NCBI GenBank assembly: GCA_023436715.1 | Contig: JAEZIJ010000172.1 | Location: 1-11,242, forward strand | Direction of reading: 5' to 3' | Length of the DNA: 11,242 bases | From: Acidobacteriota bacterium | Lineage (GTDB): Bacteria > Acidobacteriota > Terriglobia > Bryobacterales > Bryobacteraceae | Shown: piece after piece, positions 6,840-11,242 of the stretch | Numbering within the stretch: the first letter of the stretch is position 1 | Layout of the letters: every line of letters begins with the position of its first letter | Notes under the pieces: model-generated | What the model saw: only the letters and a program-made list of their open reading frames with translations | Databases searched by the model: none | Told to the model about the DNA's origin: nothing | Position numbers and translations under genes: made by a program

Positions 6840-8216
6840 TTGAAAGTAGGTTTTGTAAGTCTGGGGTGTCCCAAGAACCTGGTAGACACCGAAGTCATGA
6901 TGGGCCAACTGGCGGCGCGCGGCCATGAGCTCACTCCCCGCCCCGAAGACGCCGAAGTCATCGTCATAAACACGTGCAGCTTCATCAACCCCGCCAAGCA
7001 GGAATCCGTCGACACCATTCTCGAAATGGCCGGGTACAAGACCAGCGGCGGCCTGAAGCGGCTCGTGGTCGCCGGATGCCTGGTCGAGCGTTACCGCGAT
7101 GATATCCGGCGCGACATGCCCGAGGTCGATGCCGTAATCGGCACGAACGAACTCGACGACATCGTGGCCGCCTGCGAGGGCCTGCCCGAAACTGCGGGTT
7201 CGCACGAGCCCTACCTGTACCACGACGTCACGCCGCGCGTGCTCGCCACGCCGAAGCACTTCGCGTACATCAAAATCGCCGAGGGCTGCGACCACCCGTG
7301 CAGCTTCTGCGTCATCCCGCAGTTTCGCGGAGCGTTCCGCAGCCGCCGCTTCGAATCCGTCGTCTCGGAGGCGTCGCGCCTGTTCGCGTCCGGCGTGCGC
7401 GAGCTCAACCTGGTCGGGCAGGACACCACCTGCTACGGAGAAGACCTCGGAATCTGCGACGGCCTCGCCCTGCTGCTCGAACGCCTCGCCCAGATCGAAA
7501 CGCCGCAGGAGAAATGGATCCGGTTCCTGTACGCCTACCCGAACAAGGTCACGACGAAACTGCTTGAAACAGTCGCGGCCTGGCCGTCGCTCGTAAAGTA
7601 CATCGATATCCCACTGCAACACGCGAGCGCATCGGTATTGAAGCGCATGAAGCGCGGCGCGAACGGCGACATTTTCCTCAAGCTGATCGAGAAGATCCGG
7701 CGGACGATTCCCGGCGTGGCCGTTCGCACCAGCATGATCGTCGGGTTCCCCGGCGAGACCGCGGCCGATTTCGAGGAACTGTGCCAGTTCGTCCAGGCCG
7801 CTCAGTTCGACCGGCTCGGCGTCTTCACCTACTCCGACGAGGAAACCAGCGCCAGCTACCACCTGGACGGCAAGGTGGACGGCCGCACAATTTACAATCG
7901 GAAGCGCCGCCTGATGTCCATCCAGCGGAAGATCTCGCGCAAGCGGAACCGGCCGCTTGCAGGAAGCGTCGTTCAGGTGCTGGTCGAAGGCCCGTCGGCG
8001 GAAACCGATCTGCTCTGGCAGGCGCGCATGGCGGCCCAGGCTCCGGAAATCGACGGCGTCTGCCTGATTAACGACGTGGAAGGCCGCACACCGCAATCCG
8101 GAGAGATCCGGAACATGCGAATTTCCGAAGCGCACGATTACGACCTGGTTGGAACGCTGCTCGAAGCTACAGAGAGCGCGCCCGTCGTTCGAGCCAACCC
8201 GTTTGTGGTCCTATGA
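6840..8216 (+). CDS. rimO: Ribosomal protein S12 methylthiotransferase RimO
   Basis: RimO is a radical-SAM enzyme with two iron-sulfur clusters that adds a methylthio group to the conserved aspartate of ribosomal protein S12. The 458-residue product has the N-terminal methylthiotransferase domain with cluster cysteines C10 (GCPKNLVDTE), C46 (NTCSFINP) and C80 (AGCLVE). The radical-SAM CxxxCxxC site is C150/C154/C157 (EGCDHPCSFCVIPQFRG). The FRSR and LYAYPNK motifs and a C-terminal TRAM domain (about 390-458) follow. GCPKN rather than GCQMN at the first cysteine points to RimO and not to the tRNA enzyme MiaB. Translation starts at a TTG directly in front of the KVGFVSLGC strand; the preceding bases give at best a weak GGA ribosome binding site. 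It is the first gene of the compact plus-strand operon, and its TGA overlaps the yacG start as ATGA. Confidence 0.96.
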   Translation: MKVGFVSLGCPKNLVDTEVMMGQLAARGHELTPRPEDAEVIVINTCSFINPAKQESVDTILEMAGYKTSGGLKRLVVAGCLVERYRDDIRRDMPEVDAVIGTNELDDIVAACEGLPETAGSHEPYLYHDVTPRVLATPKHFAYIKIAEGCDHPCSFCVIPQFRGAFRSRRFESVVSEASRLFASGVRELNLVGQDTTCYGEDLGICDGLALLLERLAQIETPQEKWIRFLYAYPNKVTTKLLETVAAWPSLVKYIDIPLQHASASVLKRMKRGANGDIFLKLIEKIRRTIPGVAVRTSMIVGFPGETAADFEELCQFVQAAQFDRLGVFTYSDEETSASYHLDGKVDGRTIYNRKRRLMSIQRKISRKRNRPLAGSVVQVLVEGPSAETDLLWQARMAAQAPEIDGVCLINDVEGRTPQSGEIRNMRISEAHDYDLVGTLLEATESAPVVRANPFVVL

Positions 8217-8374
8217 AATGTCCGATTTGCAAGAAGGAAGTCGAGCCGGGCAGCCGGTATGTGCCATTCTGCAGCGAGCGCTGCCGCCTGATCGACCTCG
8301 GCCGCTGGGCTACGGAGGAGTACCGAATCCCGACGGAAGAGCCAGTTGATGAAGACGACGACCGTGAAGACTGA
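8213..8374 (+). CDS. yacG: DNA gyrase inhibitor YacG, small zinc protein
   Basis: This 53-residue protein begins MKCPICKKEV and carries a four-cysteine zinc site at C3/C6 and C20/C24 (FCSERC). It is followed by the family's RLIDLGRWATEEYRIP segment and an acidic tail (EEPVDEDDDRED). YacG proteins bind a zinc ion, and in Escherichia coli YacG binds GyrB and inhibits gyrase; a gyrase role here is inferred from the family. The length fits the family (roughly 50-65 residues). Its ATG overlaps the rimO stop codon in an ATGA arrangement, and its last 26 bases overlap the start of pgpA in another frame, so translation of rimO, yacG and pgpA is probably coupled. Confidence 0.93.
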   Translation: MKCPICKKEVEPGSRYVPFCSERCRLIDLGRWATEEYRIPTEEPVDEDDDRED

Positions 8375-8843
8375 ACCCCGGCCCAACCTGGCCGTCACCC
8401 TCGCAACCTGGTTCGGCTGCGGCTTCTCGCCGGTTGCGCCGGGAACGGCAGGCTCGGCCGGCGCGCTCCTTCCCGCCGTGCTTCTGGCCGAGTACGCCGG
8501 ATGGCAGCCCTACTATTTCGGCGGTCTGGCCCTGGCCGCTCTGGTCCCCGGCATTTGGGCCGCCGGGCGCACCGCGAGGCACTACGGGAAGAAAGATCCC
8601 GGCCTGGTCGTCATCGACGAGGTACTCGGCCAGTGGATCACCATTTCGGGCGCGACTGTGCTCAACTGGAAAAGCTGGCTCGCGGCGTTTCTGCTGTTCC
8701 GCCTGATGGATATCTGGAAGCCCGAGCCGGTGCGGCGGCTGGAACGGCTGCCGGGCGGAGTGGGAATCGTCGCCGACGACGTGATGGCGGGTCTTTACGG
8801 CGCGCTTGTATTATTCGCGGCAGGGTGTTTCAATTTTTATTGA
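8349..8843 (+). CDS. pgpA: Phosphatidylglycerophosphatase A
   Basis: PgpA removes the phosphate from phosphatidylglycerophosphate to give phosphatidylglycerol, in the inner membrane. The 164-residue product shows the family's signatures: FGCGFSPVAPGTAGS (22-36), DPGLVVIDEVLGQW (83-96), FRLMDIWKPEPVRRLE (117-132) and LPGGVGIVADDVMAG (134-148), with acidic residues expected to bind the metal ion. Hydrophobic stretches near 37-70, 98-120 and 146-160 fit its membrane anchoring. The ATG at 8349 has GGAAGAG seven bases upstream; the TTG immediately before it is a less likely start. The gene begins inside yacG and ends four bases before the ATG of the TIG-propeller gene, so it sits in the middle of the operon. 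Confidence 0.95.
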   Translation: MKTTTVKTEPRPNLAVTLATWFGCGFSPVAPGTAGSAGALLPAVLLAEYAGWQPYYFGGLALAALVPGIWAAGRTARHYGKKDPGLVVIDEVLGQWITISGATVLNWKSWLAAFLLFRLMDIWKPEPVRRLERLPGGVGIVADDVMAGLYGALVLFAAGCFNFY

Positions 8844-8847
8844 ATAT

Positions 8848-9876
8848 ATGGCTAGTCGTAAGAATGGGGAGGGGAAACCCCAAATTTCGCAGATCAGCCC
8901 GGTGGCGGCAATCGCCGGGGGCGAGTTCCAGATCCGAGGCAAAGGATTTGTGAAGGCTGAACGGCCTCGCGTCACGCTCGGCGACGTCGAGGCGCCGGTG
9001 ATCATCGGCTCCGACTCGTTCATTATTGCCCGTGTACCCGAAGGAGCGTCGGTCGGCGAGCTGATCATTCAGAACGGCGAACAGGCCAGTTCGGCTTACA
9101 CTTGCGAATTGGGGATTCAGGTTGCCGATAGCGTGCATCCGGTCACCAACCCGGCCGTCGATGCCGCGGGCAACATCTTTACGACCTTCAGCGGCTCGCG
9201 CGGGCAGAAGACGCCCGTTTCCGTTTACAAGATCGACCTCAACTACGCGCTCAAGCCGTTCCTGACCGACGTCATGAACGCCACGGCTCTGGCGTTCGAC
9301 CGTGAGGGGCTGCTGCACATCTCAAGCCGCAACGATGGAGTGGTCTATCAGGCGACCCCCACCGGCAACATGTCCGTTTACGTCGAGGGCATGGGCGTGG
9401 CCACCGGCCTCGCGTTCGACGACGAGGAAAACCTCTACGTCGGCGACCGCCAGGGGACGATCTTCAAAATCAGCCGCTCCCGGCAGATCTACGTCTTCGC
9501 GACCCTGGAGCCCTCCATGGCGGCCTATCACATGGCGTTCGGCCCGGGAAATTACCTGTACGTATCGGGCCCCACGACCTCCAGCTTCGACGCGGTGCAC
9601 AGGATTTCGCCCGCCGGCGAAGTCGAGGTATTCTACCGCGGGTTGGGACGGCCGCAGGGCCTGGCCTTCGACGCCGAAGGCCGGTTATACGTCGCCGCAT
9701 CTCTTGGCGGCCGCAGGGGCGTTGTCCGCATCGGCGAAGACCGCCAACCCGAGCTGTTCCTTTCCGGTCCGAATATCGTAGGGCTGGCCTTCACGCCATC
9801 GCGCGCCCTGGTCGTCGCCACCAACAGCGCGCTCTACCGCGTGGACGCCGGAATTAAGGGCCGCCCGCTCCCGTAA
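8848..9876 (+). CDS. TIG-domain plus NHL-type beta-propeller protein
   Basis: The 342-residue product has an N-terminal IPT/TIG-like immunoglobulin fold (about 11-90: PQISQISPVAAIAGGEFQIRG, the G-F after it, a VTLGDVEAPVI strand and a VPEGASVGELIIQNG strand). Repeated blades of an NHL/SMP-30-like beta-propeller follow (about 95-340), with recurring 'G-L-A-F-D-x-E-x-x-L-Y-V' motifs at ATALAFDREGLLHIS, ATGLAFDDEENLYVG, AYHMAFGPGNYLYVS and PQGLAFDAEGRLYVA, and a final IVGLAFTPSRALVVA. No signal peptide or membrane segment is visible, so it appears cytoplasmic or exported by another route. The ATG at 8848 is four bases after the pgpA stop but has no clear ribosome binding site, suggesting coupling to pgpA translation; a TTG at 8806 would add 14 residues. 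Its TAA shares a base with the cinA ATG. The molecular function is unknown; such folds serve as binding scaffolds or hydrolases. Confidence 0.85.
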   Translation: MASRKNGEGKPQISQISPVAAIAGGEFQIRGKGFVKAERPRVTLGDVEAPVIIGSDSFIIARVPEGASVGELIIQNGEQASSAYTCELGIQVADSVHPVTNPAVDAAGNIFTTFSGSRGQKTPVSVYKIDLNYALKPFLTDVMNATALAFDREGLLHISSRNDGVVYQATPTGNMSVYVEGMGVATGLAFDDEENLYVGDRQGTIFKISRSRQIYVFATLEPSMAAYHMAFGPGNYLYVSGPTTSSFDAVHRISPAGEVEVFYRGLGRPQGLAFDAEGRLYVAASLGGRRGVVRIGEDRQPELFLSGPNIVGLAFTPSRALVVATNSALYRVDAGIKGRPLP

Positions 9877-11108
9877 TGAACGCCGAAATTATCGCAGTCG
9901 GGTCCGAACTGCTCACGCCGCAGCGGATCGATACCAACTCCCTCTGGCTCACCGATCAGTTGAACATGCTCGGCGTGGAGGTCACGGCGAAGACAATCGT
10001 CGGGGATGACCGCGAGCGCCTTGCCGCGGCCGTCCGGATCGCCATCGCGCGCTGCGAAGTGCTCATCCTCACCGGCGGCCTCGGACCTACCGAAGACGAT
10101 GTCACTCGCGACGCCGTCGCTGCCGCGCTCGGGCGCAAACAGACATTTAGCGACGAAATCTGCGACGACATAGAGAAGCGATTCGCTCGCCTGGGCCGTC
10201 CGATGGCCGAAATCAATAAGCGGCAGGCGTACGTCATCGACGGCGCCGACCCGCTGCCGAACCCGAACGGAACCGCTCCGGGGCTGTGGATCGAGGACGA
10301 CGGCCGCGCCATCATGCTTCTGCCCGGCCCCCCGGGCGAGATGAAGCCGATGTTTTCGGACTGCTGCCGGCCGCGGCTTGAGCGCGTGCTCCCGCGCCAG
10401 GTGATCCGGGTTCAGAGCTACCGCATCGCGTTGATGCCTGAATCCGAAGTGGACCAGCGGATCGCGCCCATATACACGAAGTACGCCAACCCGTCCACGA
10501 CAATCCTCGCGGCCGCTGGAGACATTCAGGTTCACCTCCGCGCGCGCTGCGCCGATGCGACCCAGGCCGAGCGGCTGCTTGTCGAGGTGGGCTCCGAGAT
10601 CGAAGCCAGCCTGGGCAACTGGATCTACGCGCGGAACATGGACCCGCTCGAGGTCGTCGTGGGCAACGCCCTGCGCCGGCGTTCGGAAACGGTCTGCGTG
10701 GCTGAGAGTTGCACCGGCGGGCTGGTCGCCGCCCGGTTCACTTCCGTCCCTGGCAGCTCGGATTATTTTCTGGGCGGCTTTCTCACCTACACGGACCGCA
10801 TCAAGACCGCGCTGCTCGGCGTTCCGGAACAACTCCTGCTCAAGCACACTGCCGTGAGCGAACGGGCGGCGGAAGCGATGGCGGCCTGCGCGCGGGAGCG
10901 CACCGGGTCCACCTGGGCTCTGTCGGTGACCGGAGTCGCCGGCCCAGCGGGCGGGACCGAAGCGGCGCCTGTGGGAACTGTGATCGTGGGACTGGCGGGA
11001 CCGGGCGGGTGCCGGTCGCGCCGCGCAAGGTTCATCGGCGACCGCGAGCGCGTCAGAACCCTGGCGGCACAACTGGCTCTGGACATTCTGCGCAGAGAAC
11101 TATCGTGA
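9876..11108 (+). CDS. cinA: CinA family nicotinamide-nucleotide amidohydrolase
   Basis: CinA proteins combine an N-terminal MoaB/MogA-like domain (ADP-ribose pyrophosphatase activity in characterised members) with a C-terminal PncC domain that deamidates nicotinamide mononucleotide in NAD salvage. The 410-residue product starts MNAEIIAVGSELLTPQRIDT. It has the ILTGGLGPTEDDVTRDA segment (64-80) and NGTAPGLWIE (131-140), then the PncC motif VAESCTGGLVAARF (275-288) with the expected catalytic serine S278, GGFLTYTDRIK (300-310), and a late VTGVAGPAGGTEAAPVGT loop typical of the family. Both domains look intact and the length matches two-domain CinA. Its ATG overlaps the stop of the preceding gene (TAATG), and its TGA is followed within about 20 bases by what seems to be an insertion-sequence end. 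Confidence 0.96.
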   Translation: MNAEIIAVGSELLTPQRIDTNSLWLTDQLNMLGVEVTAKTIVGDDRERLAAAVRIAIARCEVLILTGGLGPTEDDVTRDAVAAALGRKQTFSDEICDDIEKRFARLGRPMAEINKRQAYVIDGADPLPNPNGTAPGLWIEDDGRAIMLLPGPPGEMKPMFSDCCRPRLERVLPRQVIRVQSYRIALMPESEVDQRIAPIYTKYANPSTTILAAAGDIQVHLRARCADATQAERLLVEVGSEIEASLGNWIYARNMDPLEVVVGNALRRRSETVCVAESCTGGLVAARFTSVPGSSDYFLGGFLTYTDRIKTALLGVPEQLLLKHTAVSERAAEAMAACARERTGSTWALSVTGVAGPAGGTEAAPVGTVIVGLAGPGGCRSRRARFIGDRERVRTLAAQLALDILRRELS

Positions 11109-11126
11109 CCAAATGATTGTGACCGG

Positions 11127-11144
11127 CCGGGCACATAGGTAACA
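11127..11144 (+). repeat. Direct repeat copy 1 (CCGGGCACATAGGTAACA)
   Basis: This is the first of two 18-base copies that differ at one position (A here, G in the second copy). The copies start 25 bases apart. It is preceded by GACCGG, and the short GTGACC stretches at 11105-11110 and 11119-11124 form a further small direct repeat. Confidence 0.85.
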
Positions 11145-11151
11145 CTCTAGA

Positions 11152-11169
11152 CCGGGCACATGGGTAACA
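11152..11169 (+). repeat. Direct repeat copy 2 (CCGGGCACATGGGTAACA)
   Basis: This is the second 18-base copy, identical to the first at 17 of 18 positions. The 7-base spacer between the copies includes CTCTAG. The arrangement suggests two binding sites for one protein, most likely a transposase at an element end. Confidence 0.85.
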
Positions 11170-11182
11170 GTTTTCCACCCGG

Positions 11183-11242
11183 TCAGCCCTTCATTGGTAT
11201 TGAATCACACCGCACGACCTCGGCCGTAGCGGAGCCCTCAGC
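11183..11242 (-). CDS. Possible transposase C-terminus, cut by the window edge
   Basis: On the minus strand a frame enters from the right edge and runs 19 codons (ending EVVRCDSIPMKG) to a TGA at 11183-11185, 14 bases before repeat copy 2 in that reading direction. A stop codon just inside the terminal repeats is the usual arrangement at an insertion-sequence right end, so this could be the last part of a transposase. The visible piece is too short to assign to a family and could be a chance frame. Confidence 0.25.
   Translation of the reverse strand, partial: AEGSATAEVVRCDSIPMKG

Larger units (their letters stand above)
11109..11242. mobile_element. Probable insertion-sequence end, continuing past the right edge
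   Basis: Directly after the cinA stop the sequence changes character. Two near-identical 18-base direct repeats (CCGGGCACATRGGTAACA) are followed by about 70 bases leading to the window edge. Terminal arrays of short repeats are typical of transposase-binding ends of IS21-like, IS481-like and related DDE elements, and sequences resembling TGTTACCYATGTGCCCGG recur at such ends, as far as I recall. The exact tip, target-site duplication and family cannot be fixed without the other end. Because cinA is intact, any element probably lies to the right. Confidence 0.45.

Noticed and set aside
6780..8135. Long minus-strand open frame (451 codons) opposite rimO
   Set aside because: The plus strand encodes RimO with all six cluster cysteines; the antisense product has no recognisable domain.
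9834..11072. Long minus-strand open frame (412 codons) opposite cinA
   Set aside because: It is a mirror of CinA codons, rich in Arg, His and Asp, with no family motif.

Overview
The window looks like a chromosomal segment from a high-GC Gram-negative bacterium. It carries mostly housekeeping genes, with accessory or decayed DNA at both edges. The best taxonomic guess is Acidobacteriota, order Bryobacterales ('Solibacter'-like). This rests on the flavour of the proteins (multi-ribbon TopA, TIG plus NHL proteins, PAS histidine kinases with a DUF4118-type sensor) and on the tight rimO-yacG-pgpA-(propeller)-cinA cluster. No 16S rRNA or other marker is present, so this is inference.

Layout. Positions 1-412 hold no convincing gene: an open frame running in from the left edge and a fragment resembling the 'wing' of an excisionase/MerR-type helix-turn-helix. 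At 413-577 a short HicB-like antitoxin fragment runs convergently into the 3' end of topA and overlaps it by 11 bases. On the minus strand lie dprA (natural-transformation DNA-processing protein) and, 76 bases downstream, topA (DNA topoisomerase I with five C-terminal zinc ribbons); the two probably form one transcription unit. Divergent from dprA is an orphan membrane-bound PAS histidine kinase with no response regulator in the window. It is followed by a 182-residue protein I cannot assign.

Positions 6840-11108 form a tightly packed plus-strand operon: rimO (ribosomal protein S12 methylthiotransferase), yacG (small zinc protein, start overlapping the rimO stop as ATGA), pgpA (phosphatidylglycerophosphatase A, start inside yacG), a TIG-domain plus NHL-type beta-propeller protein starting 4 bases after pgpA, and cinA (two-domain nicotinamide-nucleotide amidohydrolase), whose ATG shares a base with the propeller gene's TAA. 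The spacing implies cotranscription and translational coupling. The gene products act in different processes (ribosome modification, gyrase control, phospholipid synthesis, NAD salvage), so this looks like a housekeeping operon rather than one pathway; the propeller protein is the unexplained member.

Immediately after cinA, two direct copies of an 18-base sequence, 25 bases apart, look like the transposase-binding end of an insertion sequence that continues beyond the right edge, with a possible transposase C-terminus on the minus strand.

I found no CRISPR array, tRNA, rRNA or clear new defence system. The most second-look-worthy items are the TIG-propeller protein inside the pgpA-cinA operon, the unknown 182-residue protein, the kinase with a linker-like tail but no receiver, and the edge remnants.
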